This document shows, piece after piece, positions 15,091 to 25,945 of a stretch of DNA of 29,770 bases. Each line of letters opens with the position of its first letter. Within the stretch, counting starts at the first letter, position 1. The notes beneath the pieces are model-generated. The model worked only from the letters and a program-made list of their open reading frames with translations. It was not told the DNA's origin and made no database searches. Made by a program: the position numbers and the translations under genes. Source of the stretch: Gp13-AA77 sp036521995 (lineage in GTDB: Bacteria; Acidobacteriota; Terriglobia; UBA7540); the NCBI GenBank assembly GCA_036521995.1, contig DATDGR010000190.1, forward strand, positions 1 through 29,770, read 5' to 3'.

Positions 15091-15240
15091 TTGATAAGGG
15101 TACGGTTAGATGCTCAGGAGCTGGTTAGTGAGACGCGCTTCGACCCCGGCCGGGTTTGGCCGCATGAGCCCAGGGCCGTTGCCGTCCCGCGAACCCAGCC
15201 GAACCCCGGGGTCCCTTTCGAGGTGTCGGCAGGGGAGATT
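15091..15240 (+). ncRNA. Candidate structured non-coding RNA
   Basis: Downstream of the promoter, GACCCCGG (15142-15149) pairs perfectly with CCGGGGTC (15206-15213). After a 3-nt bulge, GGTTTGGC (15153-15160) pairs with GCCGAACC (15198-15205), which directly adjoins the first helix on the 3' strand. Inside lie CGC/GCG and a GGC-CGTT-GCC hairpin (15174-15183). Outside, CTTCG (15138-15142 region) can pair with CGAGG near 15219-15223. The result is a long bulged rod, a shape also seen in 6S RNA, but I do not recognise 6S, SRP, tmRNA or RNase P signatures. The 3' end is not defined. Read-through into the repeat that follows is possible. Confidence 0.45.
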
Positions 15241-15304
15241 TAGGCTACTTCATTAGGCTATTGTCACAGCTAAACCCGCAAATCGCTCCAAAAAAAGATT
15301 CCTT

Positions 15305-15529
15305 ATGCCAAAGCCACCAAGTCCATTATAATCAGCAGATAAGCTCAAGGAGGGGGGCTAGGCCAAAGCCAAGAAGTCCTTTGTCATCAACAAAACCGGG
15401 GCTACATCCAAAGCCAAAATGCGACTCTGAATCTTCGCCGCCAGTTTTTGGATAAGAGCTTAAGAATCTGAAGGTTAAACGTAAGATGCGACCGTACCGG
15501 CATCCGCGCCCAAAGCCAAATCCAAAGCC
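15305..15529 (+). repeat. Dispersed intergenic repeat, copy A
   Basis: CCAAAGCC occurs at 15308, 15363 and 15408, then again at 15510 and 15522. The first three boxes, with the bases between them, align with copy B (reverse strand of 25764-25945) over about 115 bp. Shared stretches include TATGCCAAAGCC, GGGGGCTAGGCCAAAGCC and ATCAACAAAAC. The spacing of 55 and 45 bp matches 55 and 44 bp in copy B. Copy A has lost the GGAA that follows each box in B, so it looks older or relaxed. No protein is encoded. Confidence 0.7.
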
Positions 15530-15543
15530 ATCTTTGCCAAGGT

Positions 15544-16095
15544 CTACACGGATTGGGACAGATCGTCCTCGACCGCCAGTTGCGCCGTGCCATTCGCCTC
15601 AATGGACGGCGTGAAGGACTTCTTGCCGCGCCGCATGGCCACGATGCCCGTCCGCACCATTTCCAGCACCCCGTAAGGACGAAGCACGTCGAGCAGCCCA
15701 TCGATCTTGTCTTCGGCGCCGGTGATCTCGATGGTTAGCGATTCCGGCGACACGTCCACCACACGCGCGCGGAACACTGCCGCCAGCTCCAGCACGTGCG
15801 AGCGCGCCTCGTGCTGCGCGGCCACCTTGATCATGGCGAGATCCCGCACGATGGCCGCTTCGTGGGTGATGTTCTCCACCAGCAGAACGTTCACCAGCTT
15901 GTAGAGGTTGGCCTCGATGCGGCGGGCCTGATCGTGGTCAGCATCAACGGTGATCGTCATGCGCGAAACGTCCGGGTTCTCCGTGCGCCCCACAGTCAGC
16001 GAGTCGATGTTGAAGGCTCGGCGGCGAAACAGCGAGGCCACCCGCGTCAGCACACCCGGTTTGTTCTCAACGTGCACCACAAACGTATTCATCAT
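15544..16095 (-). CDS. ilvH: Acetolactate synthase small (regulatory) subunit
   Basis: This 183-residue protein has an N-terminal ACT domain (about 3-78; NTFVVHVENKPGVLTRVASLFRRRAFNIDSLTVG). The usual C-terminal IlvN/IlvH domain follows (IKVAAQHEARSHVLELAAVFRARVVDVSPESLTIEITG). The length is slightly longer than the common 160-170 because of an acidic tail. It binds the catalytic subunit IlvB and confers valine feedback inhibition in this family. It lies 69 bases after ilvB on the same strand, the normal order, and is surely part of its transcript. The ribosome site is weak. Two adjacent Met codons make the exact start uncertain by one residue. Confidence 0.95.
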   Translation of the reverse strand: MMNTFVVHVENKPGVLTRVASLFRRRAFNIDSLTVGRTENPDVSRMTITVDADHDQARRIEANLYKLVNVLLVENITHEAAIVRDLAMIKVAAQHEARSHVLELAAVFRARVVDVSPESLTIEITGAEDKIDGLLDVLRPYGVLEMVRTGIVAMRRGKKSFTPSIEANGTAQLAVEDDLSQSV

Positions 16096-16164
16096 GGGAG
16101 CGTATCTACCTGTGCTTCCCGGAGTCGGGATCGAAAATTGAAAATCGAAGATCGAGTTTCGACC

Positions 16165-17877
16165 TTAGTCGTCGGCTGCGGTCTCCTCGAGCGGATCGGG
16201 CCGCCTTATCATCTCGTGCAGCGCTGCTCCGGCCGCCACCATGGGATAGACCGAGTCCTCCTGTTCCACCTTGAAGTCGATCAATACGGGACCGGGGTGC
16301 CGGCGGGCGGCCTGAACGGTAGGAACTACCTGGGAGCGTTCGGTCACCACCGCGCTGCGGATGCCGTACGCTTCTCCCAGCTTGGCGAAGTTCGGGTTCA
16401 GCAGCGGCGTGGCCGCGTAGTTGCGCTCGTAGAAGAACTCCTGCCACTGGCGCACCATGCCCAAATAGCCGTTGTTGATGATCGCGATGTTGACTTTGAG
16501 ATTCTCCTGAACCACGGTGGCCAGTTCAGCCATCGTCATTTGGAAACCGCCGTCGCCCACCACCACCCACACCTCTGCCTCGGGTCGCGCGACCTTCGCC
16601 CCGATGGCGGCCGGCAGCGCGAATCCCATGGTGCCGAGCCCGCCCGACGTAATCAGAGAGAAGGGCTCTTCGTGCTTGTAGTACTGCGCTTCCCACATCT
16701 GGTGCTGGCCCACGTCTGTCACCACCACCGTCTGCGTACCGCGGGCCTCCCGCCAGAGGTCGTTGATCACGTGGGCGGCATAGAGATGCCCGTTGTCCGG
16801 CAGGTTCTGGATGTCGCGCACGGCGGCATCGCCTTTCAGGCGGTCGATATAGTCCCGCCACTCCCCGCAGTCGGTGGACTTGATCTGAGGCAGGAGCTCG
16901 CGCAGGACCGCGCGCACATCACCGATCAGGGCCACGTCTACCTTGACGTTCTTGTTGATCTCAGCCGGATCGATGTCCAGGTGGATCTTCTTTGCGCCCG
17001 GCGCGTACGTTTTCAGGCTGCCGGTGACGCGATCGTCAAAACGCATGCCAACCGCGATCAGCAGATCGGCGTCCTGGATCGTGTGATTCACCCAGGCTTC
17101 ACCGTGCATCCCCATCATGCCCAGGTTCAGCGGATGGGAAGCCGGAAGGGCGCCGAGGCCGAGCAGTGTCATCGCCACGGGAATCCCGGTGCGTTCCGCG
17201 AGTTCGCGAGCCTCTCGCATCGCGCCCGAAACCAGGATGCCGTGACCGGCGAGAATCAAGGGCCGCTTGGCGTTGTGGATGAGTTCGAGTGCCTGGGCGT
17301 ACTCCTTGGACGTCGGCGAGAGATCGGGACGATAGCCCGGCAACTGGGGCTTGGCCGCCTCCCAGTCGAACTCGCACGAGGTCTGCTGCGCGTCTTTGGT
17401 GATGTCCACCAGCACCGGCCCCGGACGCCCGGATCGCGCCACATAGAAGGCCTCGCGGATGGTTCGCGCCACTTCGCCGGCCTGCGTCACCAGATAGTTG
17501 TGCTTGGTAATGGGAAGCGTGACGCCCGTGATGTCGGTTTCCTGAAAGGCGTCGGAGCCGATCAGCTTGCTGCCCACCTGGCCCGTGATGCAGACGATGG
17601 GGGAGGAGTCCAGCATGGCCGTGGCAATGCCAGTGACCATGTTGGTGGCTCCGGGTCCCGAAGTCGCAATCGCCACTCCCACCCGTCCGCTGGCACGAGC
17701 ATACCCGTCAGCCATGTGGGTAGCTCCCTGTTCGTGACGCACCAGCACGTGATGGATCGTGCTGTGCTTCAGAGCATCGTAGGCCGGAAGGATCGCGCCG
17801 CCGGGGTAGCCAAAGACGTGCTCCACGCCCTCGCGCTCCAGGCAGTCCCAAAGAATCTCGGCTCCAGTTTTCGTCAT
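16165..17877 (-). CDS. ilvB: Acetolactate synthase large (catalytic) subunit
   Basis: This 570-residue thiamine-diphosphate enzyme joins two pyruvates, or pyruvate and 2-ketobutyrate, to open valine/leucine and isoleucine synthesis. The catalytic Glu is E49 in RHEQGATHMADGYAR. The FAD/central domain follows with GHGILVSGA and VGMRFDDRVTG. The ThDP motif is GDGGFQ (from 441) to NN at 468-469. GMVRQWQEFFY is the family's herbicide/active-site helix. The frame extends 24 codons upstream, but the ATG at 17877 has GGAAG just before it and begins where homologues begin (MTKTGAEIL). It is followed by ilvH. Expression is probably set by the palindromic promoter at 17956-17986. Confidence 0.96.
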   Translation of the reverse strand: MTKTGAEILWDCLEREGVEHVFGYPGGAILPAYDALKHSTIHHVLVRHEQGATHMADGYARASGRVGVAIATSGPGATNMVTGIATAMLDSSPIVCITGQVGSKLIGSDAFQETDITGVTLPITKHNYLVTQAGEVARTIREAFYVARSGRPGPVLVDITKDAQQTSCEFDWEAAKPQLPGYRPDLSPTSKEYAQALELIHNAKRPLILAGHGILVSGAMREARELAERTGIPVAMTLLGLGALPASHPLNLGMMGMHGEAWVNHTIQDADLLIAVGMRFDDRVTGSLKTYAPGAKKIHLDIDPAEINKNVKVDVALIGDVRAVLRELLPQIKSTDCGEWRDYIDRLKGDAAVRDIQNLPDNGHLYAAHVINDLWREARGTQTVVVTDVGQHQMWEAQYYKHEEPFSLITSGGLGTMGFALPAAIGAKVARPEAEVWVVVGDGGFQMTMAELATVVQENLKVNIAIINNGYLGMVRQWQEFFYERNYAATPLLNPNFAKLGEAYGIRSAVVTERSQVVPTVQAARRHPGPVLIDFKVEQEDSVYPMVAAGAALHEMIRRPDPLEETAADD

Positions 17878-17955
17878 GACTTCCTGTCCTCTCTGCGGCG
17901 CATTGGCCCTCGGGCCGGAGGGAGACAAAACTCGCGGCGCAAGACCCACCCTGAG

Positions 17956-17986
17956 ATAATACCCTACCTACCGGTCGGTAGGTCAA
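17956..17986 (-). promoter_or_regulatory. ilvB promoter with an 18-bp palindrome in its spacer
   Basis: On the minus strand TTGACC (17986-17981) and TATTAT (17961-17956) are 19 bases apart. The palindrome ACCTACCGGTCGGTAGGT (17966-17983, eight-base arms) fills the spacer and touches the -35. An overlong spacer holding a perfect dyad is the layout of MerR-type promoters. The dyad itself would also suit a TetR-type repressor. Neither kind of regulator is encoded in the window. Confidence 0.55.
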
Positions 17987-18135
17987 GCGGCTTTGCCAAG
18001 CGTGGCCGTCTTGTGATCCCAGCGACCTCGGGCAGGTTGGCGGGTGTCGGTCCGGGACCTGTTCTGCCCCGGCCTCGGGCGGTCCGTTGTCGGCTCGGCC
18101 TGTGCTATGCTCTGGCGTTGGAGGGATCGCCTGCC

Positions 18136-18438
18136 ATGACTTTTCTGAACACCCACTACCGCCTCACCCGCAGTCTCACCACCGAAGAACTTGAAAAGGT
18201 CGGCATGCTCTCCACCTTGTACGGTATCCGTGGACTGGACTTCGAAGGCCAGGACCTGGTGGTCGAGTACGACGCTTCGCGGATTCATGAAGCCGAGGTC
18301 CTGGCCGCCGTGCGCCAGGCAGGTATCCCGGTGGCCGCCGAGAAGCCGATCCCACTCGGTGGCTTCGACTATACGGGCGAGTTCAAGGATTATGCCTGGC
18401 CGACCTCGGGGGTTAGCCCCGCCAACCAGAAGAACTGA
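18136..18438 (+). CDS. Small HMA-like-fold protein lacking metal cysteines
   Basis: This 100-residue protein reads as a beta-alpha-beta-beta-alpha-beta ferredoxin-like fold. A first strand THYRLTRSL is followed by a helix TTEELEKVGMLSTLYGI, strands GLDFEG and LVVEYDAS, a helix IHEAEVLAAVRQAG and a strand IPVAA. The order and the 'v.yD...i.e.evl.Avr.aGip' signature resemble heavy-metal-associated domains, but the MxCxxC loop is missing and there is no Cys at all. The tail FDYTGEFKDYAWPTSGVSPANQKN is proline-rich and probably unfolded. An extended -10, TGC-TATGCT at 18103-18111, may drive it. It may be co-transcribed with the peptidase 81 bases downstream. The function is unknown. Confidence 0.65.
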   Translation: MTFLNTHYRLTRSLTTEELEKVGMLSTLYGIRGLDFEGQDLVVEYDASRIHEAEVLAAVRQAGIPVAAEKPIPLGGFDYTGEFKDYAWPTSGVSPANQKN

Positions 18439-18519
18439 ACAGACGGCTGAAAATCTGCACCCAGCTTGTGCCGGCAAGGTGAGAGGCAAAGAGCATACGA
18501 AACGAGAAACGAAAGCACT

Positions 18520-20658
18520 ATGTCTCTTAGGATCAACATTGCGATACTGACGGCCTCGCTCGCGCTGGCCCTTTCTCTGCGCGCCGCTGAGAAGCCTCCG
18601 CTCACCCTGGACGAATTCTTCAATTCGGTGGAGATCATCGCAGTCGAGCTTGCCCCGGACGGCCAGTCCGTGGTGATTGAGACCAACCGTGCCGATTGGG
18701 ACCATAACCGGTTCCGGTCTGACCTCTGGCTCTATCGCGACGGGAGCAGCCCCGGTGCTCCAGGCAGCCTGGTTCCCCTTACCCAGTCGGGCCACGACTC
18801 AAGCCCGCAGTGGTCTCCGGACGGCCGATGGATTGCCTTCCTTTCGGACCGATCCCTCCCCACGTCCCCGTCGCCTGCTTCGGAGGAACTGAAATCGGAC
18901 GACCCGGATGACGATGCCGCCGCTGACAAGGATAAGGAGCTGGAGCAAGTTTGGGTGATCGCGGCCGGAGGCGGCGAGGCGTTTCCCCTTACCCACAGCG
19001 AGGAAACGGTGCACGACTTCACTTGGTCTGCAGACTCGCACCTGATCTACTTTGCCACTCGCACGCCCTGGACTTCCGAGCAAGAGGCGTCTTACAAGAA
19101 AGAGTGGAAGGACGTGGAACAGTTTCGCGAGTCCGAGCGCGGCGACTCACTTTTCCGGGTCGATGTGGCAGCAGTTGCCAGCCAGCTTGCGGGAACGCCG
19201 CCGGCACGCGTGGAGCCACAAACTCTGGCCACTACGCCCTGGCGCATCGAAAAGCTTAGGGCCTCGCCGGACGGGCATAACCTGGCTTTTGTCACGGATT
19301 CGCGCTCCGAGCGTCAGGAATCGATCGATGCTTACAACATCGAACTCGTGGACCTGCCGTCGGGCGCCACCCACCTGCTGAGCCACACGCAGGCCATATA
19401 CGAGAACCCGGCCTGGTCGCCTGACAGCCGGCAGGTGTTTTTCTCGGTCCTGAACGGCTCAGTTGAGAAATCCTACGAAGACGTGCAGCCGCGAGTCTAC
19501 TCGGTGGGGATCGCCGATCTGTCTCCGCCCAGCGGCGCTCCTGCCAAGGATCACACACGTTGGGGCGCCAGTTTCCAAGGAGCTCTCACCGACTACGCGG
19601 CGCTTCCGGAGGGCGGCCTGCTTCTCGCCGGGCGTGAGGGCACCGAGGTACAGCCCTACACGCAGCGCGAGGCCACCTCGGACCTTGCGCGGCAGCCGGG
19701 TTGGCCTGGCTCTTTTGAGAATCTCTCCACCGCCCTTCATTCGCCGCGCGTAGCCTTTGTCTATTCTTCGCTCGAGCTGCCCGCCGAGGTGTACCTGGCC
19801 GAGAGCCCGGACCAGATGGATAAGGCACGTCCCATCACCTCCTTTAACCGCCTTTTTACCACTCGCGCCCTGCCCGAGGGCAAGCCGTACCACTGGAAGG
19901 CCGACGACGGCGCCCCGGTGGAGGGAATGCTGATCTACCCGCCGGGCAAGTTCGGGGCAGAACACCTGCCCATGCTCACCCTGATTCACGGCGGCCCCGA
20001 GGACGCCGACGGCAACCACTTTGAGGCTGACTGGTATCAGTGGGCCGCCCTCGCTGCCACCGACGGCTGGCTCGTTTTTGAGCCTAACTACCGGGGCTCC
20101 ATTGGTTACGGCGATGCCTTCGCCTTGGGGGTCATTGGACCTATCGTCTCGCGTCCCGGCAAGGACATCCTGGAAGGTGTCGACCAGCTTGTACACGATG
20201 GCGTCGCGGACCCCGATCATCTTACGGTAGGAGGCTACAGCTACGGCGGCTACATGACGAACTGGCTCATCACCCAGACCACGCGTTTCAAAGCCGCCGT
20301 CTCGGGCGCGGGAGCGGTGGAGCACGTGGCCAATTGGGGCAATGACGACACCACGCTTGACGACGCCTACTTTCTGGGCGGAGTCCCGTGGAAGGCGGAG
20401 GCCAATTACAACGCCGAGGCCGCCATCTGGCAATTCGGCAAGGTCACGACGCCCACCCATGTGGTGGGGGGCTCGGACGACATCCGCGTCTACGTGGGTG
20501 AGGACTACTTGCTGGAGCGCGCGCTTTACACGCGGGGCATCCCCACCAGCCTGCTGATCTTTCCGGGCGAGGGTCACTCGCTCGACAAGAACCCGTGGCA
20601 CGGCAAGATCAAGGTGCGCGAGGAGCTGAAGTGGCTGGACAAGTACGGCAAGCCGTGA
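18520..20658 (+). CDS. S9 family (acylaminoacyl/dipeptidyl) serine peptidase
   Basis: This 712-residue exported peptidase has a signal peptide (MSLRINIAILTASLALALSL, cleavage near RAAE). A beta-propeller of WD/TolB-like blades follows (about 40-420, with ELAPDGQSVVIET, SSPQWSPDGRWIAFLSD, RASPDGHNLAFVTD and NPAWSPDSRQVFFS). The C-terminal alpha/beta hydrolase has its nucleophile S574 in GGYSYGGYM, the acid in GGSDDIRV (653-654) and H686 in GEGHSLDK. Such enzymes release amino acids or dipeptides from peptide N-termini in the periplasm. The propeller has a charged insertion (SDDPDDDAAADKDKELE). Longer N-terminal reading from 18466 is unlikely, because the signal peptide begins at 18520. Confidence 0.93.
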   Translation: MSLRINIAILTASLALALSLRAAEKPPLTLDEFFNSVEIIAVELAPDGQSVVIETNRADWDHNRFRSDLWLYRDGSSPGAPGSLVPLTQSGHDSSPQWSPDGRWIAFLSDRSLPTSPSPASEELKSDDPDDDAAADKDKELEQVWVIAAGGGEAFPLTHSEETVHDFTWSADSHLIYFATRTPWTSEQEASYKKEWKDVEQFRESERGDSLFRVDVAAVASQLAGTPPARVEPQTLATTPWRIEKLRASPDGHNLAFVTDSRSERQESIDAYNIELVDLPSGATHLLSHTQAIYENPAWSPDSRQVFFSVLNGSVEKSYEDVQPRVYSVGIADLSPPSGAPAKDHTRWGASFQGALTDYAALPEGGLLLAGREGTEVQPYTQREATSDLARQPGWPGSFENLSTALHSPRVAFVYSSLELPAEVYLAESPDQMDKARPITSFNRLFTTRALPEGKPYHWKADDGAPVEGMLIYPPGKFGAEHLPMLTLIHGGPEDADGNHFEADWYQWAALAATDGWLVFEPNYRGSIGYGDAFALGVIGPIVSRPGKDILEGVDQLVHDGVADPDHLTVGGYSYGGYMTNWLITQTTRFKAAVSGAGAVEHVANWGNDDTTLDDAYFLGGVPWKAEANYNAEAAIWQFGKVTTPTHVVGGSDDIRVYVGEDYLLERALYTRGIPTSLLIFPGEGHSLDKNPWHGKIKVREELKWLDKYGKP

Positions 20659-20793
20659 AGGGCTCGGGATCGGCGGCTTGAATGGATTCCCATGCCCCCA
20701 GGGTTGGATCGGGACGCTTCCCCGACACCCGAACGTCCGCCGTCCTCGGCTTGCGGCATGCGGACGCGTCCGTGCGCTCCGAGTCTTACGGCG

Positions 20794-20804
20794 CTATTGT
20801 TCTA
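20794..20804 (-). other. Displaced original 3' end of acnA
   Basis: Read on the minus strand, the sequence left of the insertion element is TA-GAA-CAA-TAG. Joined to the acnA side across the duplicated TA it gives codons CTA-GAA-CAA-TAG, that is Leu-Glu-Gln-stop, in the aconitase frame. This is the pre-insertion end of acnA, with the original stop at 20796-20794. Confidence 0.8.
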
Positions 20805-20834
20805 GTACATCGTACATATAGTTCTTTATATTAT
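20805..20834 (+). repeat. Left terminal inverted repeat of the IS630 element
   Basis: The outer 12 bases, GTACATCGTACA, are identical to those of the right end. Four mismatches occur further in. GTAC at both ends of the 12-mer makes it partly palindromic. Confidence 0.9.
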
Positions 20835-20859
20835 GGCACTTTGACGTTAAAATCGGGGC

Positions 20860-21958
20860 ATGCCAAGAGTCGCCCCTAGGATTACCCTGGATTCGATGCA
20901 AAAGGCACAGTTGCAAGTCTGGATGCAGGCTCCCTCCACGCCGCAGAGTTTGGCGGTGCGGGCTCGCGTCGTGCTGCGCGCCAGCGAGGGGGAATCCAAC
21001 CAACAGATTGCCGTCGGCTTGGGATTGCCGCCGATCACCGTCAGCAAGTGGAGGCAGCGCTTTGCCGCCCGCGGCCTGGACGGGCTGCGGGATGCGCGGC
21101 GCTCCGGCCGACCCGTCAAACACGGCCCCGAGGTCTGGCAGAGGGTCCAGCACCAGGTGTGTCAGCAACCGAAGTTTCAAAGCCGTTGGAGCGTGCGGAC
21201 CCTGGCTCGCAAGGTGGGGCTGCCCAGCAGCACCGTGCACAGCATGCTGCGGGCTTCCCGTCTGCAGCCCCATCGCCAGCGAACCTTCACTTTCAGTCCG
21301 GATCCTGACTTTGCCGCCAAGTTGTTGGACGTGGTCGGGCTTTACCTGAATCCCCCGAAGAAGGCCCTGGTGCTGTGCGTGGATGAGAAAACGGGAATCC
21401 AAGCCCTTGACCGCACCCAGCCGCTTCTGCCTTTGCGGGCCAAGCAGCCCCGGAGCTGGACCAACGAGTATGTGCGGCATGGGACCCACACGCTGCTGGC
21501 CGCTCTGGAAATCGCTACCGGGAAGGTTCTGGCCGAAGTGAAGCGACGCACCTCGGTCAACTTCCTGCGTTTCATGAATCAGATCGCCCGCCTTTTCCCC
21601 GAGCGGGAGCTGCATGTCATCCTCGACAACCTGAACATCCACAAGAGCGCTGCGGCCCAACGCTGGCTCCAGCGTCATCCCCAGGTCCACTTTCACCATA
21701 CCCCGACGCATGCCTCCTGGGTCAATCTGGCCGAATGCTTTTTCAGCATCCTGACTCGGTGGGGCCTACAGCAAAGCGTCCATCGCTCCCGGCGGGAACT
21801 GAAAGAGTACCTTTTGGAGTTTATTGACCACTATAACCAAACCTGTTCCCCTTTCGTCTGGACGAAAGGGCCGGAGCACTTGCAACACATTATCGAAAAG
21901 ACCCAAGAGTACCAGGTGGCGCACCCACGGAAATCCCGGCGCCGTCCCAAAAAGAATA

Positions 21959-21972
<14 letters not shown>
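20860..21972 (+). CDS. IS630-family transposase
   Basis: This 370-residue DDE transposase has an N-terminal helix-turn-helix pair that binds the inverted repeats. The parts are RARVVLRASEGESNQQIAVGL then ITVSKWRQRFAARGLDGL (about 33-78), and a second winged helix near WSVRTLARKVGLPSSTVHSML (110-130). The catalytic residues are D175 in CVDEKTGIQ, D256 in ILDNLNIH and E292 in WVNLAECFFS, with 35 residues between the last two, as usual for IS630. The C-terminus is very basic (RKSRRRPKKNTIKH). Its stop lies inside the right inverted repeat and overlaps the rebuilt acnA stop by 14 bases. It looks fully functional. Confidence 0.95.
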
Positions 21973-24700
<2,728 letters not shown>

Positions 24701-24702
24701 GT

Positions 24703-25086
24703 TCACGATCCTGAGGAAAGAGGGGACGGGTGCTTGGGCTGGTAGAGATAGAGTTCGCTACCGCCAGGAAGCCTCAGCGCCGTCAGTAGACCGAATCCGG
24801 CTTCTTGGATCGGCTGCGTGAATTCCACACCCTCGCTCTTCAGATCTTCGATAGTGGCGCTAACGTCGTCGCACATCAGATAAAGCTGATGGCGGCCTTT
24901 CAACGCGTCGCCGGTCGGCCCACGGTCTTCGCTTGTAGGATGAATGCCGAGTTCAGCCGGCGGCAGAGCGAAGATCAGCCAGCCGTGCCCGGCATCAACC
25001 GACGGAAAACCCAGCACGTCGCGGAAGAAAGCACGATCGGCGCCTGCGTCCTTCGTGTAGGTCACCACGTGCGCGGCGTTGATCAT
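24703..25086 (-). CDS. VOC (glyoxalase/bleomycin-resistance) family protein
   Basis: This 127-residue protein forms one vicinal-oxygen-chelate domain of two beta-alpha-beta-beta-beta units. The first starts INAAHVVTYTKDAGADRAFFRDVLGF, and the second starts GRHQLYLMCDDVSATIEDLKSEGVEF. Likely metal ligands are H6, H66 and E111 (GGSELYLYQP), which fit the family pattern. The enzyme type (lyase, dioxygenase or resistance protein) cannot be read from the sequence. Its stop overlaps the GTG before acnA, so both are probably on one mRNA. Whether this has a metabolic meaning is unknown. Confidence 0.85.
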   Translation of the reverse strand: MINAAHVVTYTKDAGADRAFFRDVLGFPSVDAGHGWLIFALPPAELGIHPTSEDRGPTGDALKGRHQLYLMCDDVSATIEDLKSEGVEFTQPIQEAGFGLLTALRLPGGSELYLYQPKHPSPLSSGS

Positions 25087-25165
25087 GGATCTGCCTCGGG
25101 AAGTCTGTAACCTATGCTTGGTCAGCTTGAGGCCTGACGGGCTGTACCTGCCTTGACGCGGAGGA

Positions 25166-25495
25166 TTAGCCTTTCTTGCCGTTAGGTCCCTTGCCGTTGC
25201 CGCGTCGGCTCGACTTGTCCACGAAGTCGATCAAAGCGTTCAGCTTGTCCTCGGTCTCAACCTGCCTTTGCGAGAGCTCTTTCAGGTTCCGCGCGGTTTC
25301 GAGGTTAACCTGCCGAATCTCGTTGCGAAACTTCCGCCCGGCGACCGCCAACTGCGCCACGATGCCCTCCGTGCGGTCGAGCCGCTTCTCGGCTTTGGCG
25401 AAACGCATCTCAGCTTTGGCGAAATTGGCTTCCATGCGCGCGTCGAAGCGGGCTTGGTTCTCAAGTAAGAATTGAATGGTCTTCTCAACATCCAT
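25166..25495 (-). CDS. Small coiled-coil protein of unknown function
   Basis: This 109-residue protein starts MDVEKTIQFLLENQARFDAR and continues as a nearly unbroken charged helix. It has hydrophobic heptads to about residue 94 and a short tandem (FAKAEMRFAKAEKRLDRTEG). A basic disordered tail (SSRRGNGKGPNGKKG) ends it. Proteins with this 'MDVEKTmqFiLe.QA.F.a' opening are frequent in Acidobacteria and usually carry no annotation. It may oligomerise, and the tail could contact nucleic acid or membrane lipids, but that is inference. No good ribosome site lies before the ATG. Confidence 0.7.
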   Translation of the reverse strand: MDVEKTIQFLLENQARFDARMEANFAKAEMRFAKAEKRLDRTEGIVAQLAVAGRKFRNEIRQVNLETARNLKELSQRQVETEDKLNALIDFVDKSSRRGNGKGPNGKKG

Positions 25496-25513
25496 GGCGG
25501 AACTATTCTAGCA

Positions 25514-25543
25514 CGCGGCCTTCGGTTGCGGGCGAAGGCCGCG
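25514..25543. repeat. Perfect 11-bp inverted repeat with 8-nt loop
   Basis: CGCGGCCTTCG (25514-25524) and CGAAGGCCGCG (25533-25543) surround GTTGCGGG. It lies 18 bases upstream of the coiled-coil gene start. No T-run follows on either strand, so it is more like a REP-type palindrome or an operator than a terminator. Confidence 0.5.
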
Positions 25544-25763
25544 GTACACCCGTCTTTTGTCCACCTTGCCATCGGGTCGTGAGGGCCAAGAACACGCGGA
25601 CGCGTCTTGACAATCGTTGGCGCACGCGAGTCGCGCCTCCGATGGCTCGTAAGTCTTTGAAGTGCTCGCTAACGCCTAATGCTAGGTTTTCTTTAGACTA
25701 CTGATTCTAAGCGGATTGCGTCCTCGCTTCGCGCTCCGTTTGAGCCGCTTGGCTCCGGTTTTT

Positions 25764-25945
25764 GGCTTTGTAGGATCCATGGATTCATCTGATTACAAGG
25801 GAGTTATAGTAGTATCTAGGTTGGATTCCCCTTCCGGCTTTGGGTGTAGCCTCGTTTTGTTGATTCTAAAGGACATTCCGGCTTTGGCCTAGCCCCCAGA
25901 TTTTTGTTATATGATTGATTCTAAATCACATTCCGGCTTTGGCAT
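25764..25945 (-). repeat. Dispersed intergenic repeat, copy B (inverted relative to copy A)
   Basis: On the minus strand CCAAAGCCGGAA occurs three times, with boxes at 25942-25935, 25887-25880 and 25843-25836. A worn fourth box (ACAAAGCC) lies at 25771-25764. The first two boxes start 28-base units that read CCAAAGCCGGAATGT, two variable bases, then TTTAGAATCAA. They agree at 26 of 28 positions. The region between boxes aligns with copy A at 15305-15420. A further TTAGAATCAG lies at about 25711-25702, so the element may extend to near 25700. It contains no gene. Confidence 0.7.

Noticed and set aside
15091..15240. Assignment of the candidate RNA to tmRNA, RNase P, SRP RNA or a tRNA
   Set aside because: None of their invariant sequence blocks or a cloverleaf with a T-loop can be found.
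15305..15529. CCAAAGCC boxes as a CRISPR array
   Set aside because: The boxes are only 8-15 bp long, spacings differ (55, 45, about 100 and 12), the linkers are themselves conserved in copy B, and no cas gene is near.
15796..18438. 880-residue plus-strand open frame across ilvH and ilvB
   Set aside because: It is the antisense of two unmistakable genes. Only its last 100 residues, from 18136, are a real gene.
19459..20601. 380-residue minus-strand open frame
   Set aside because: It is the antisense shadow of the S9 peptidase, whose catalytic motifs are clear on the plus strand.
20794..21711. 305-residue minus-strand open frame within the insertion element
   Set aside because: It is the antisense of the transposase, with no domain signature.
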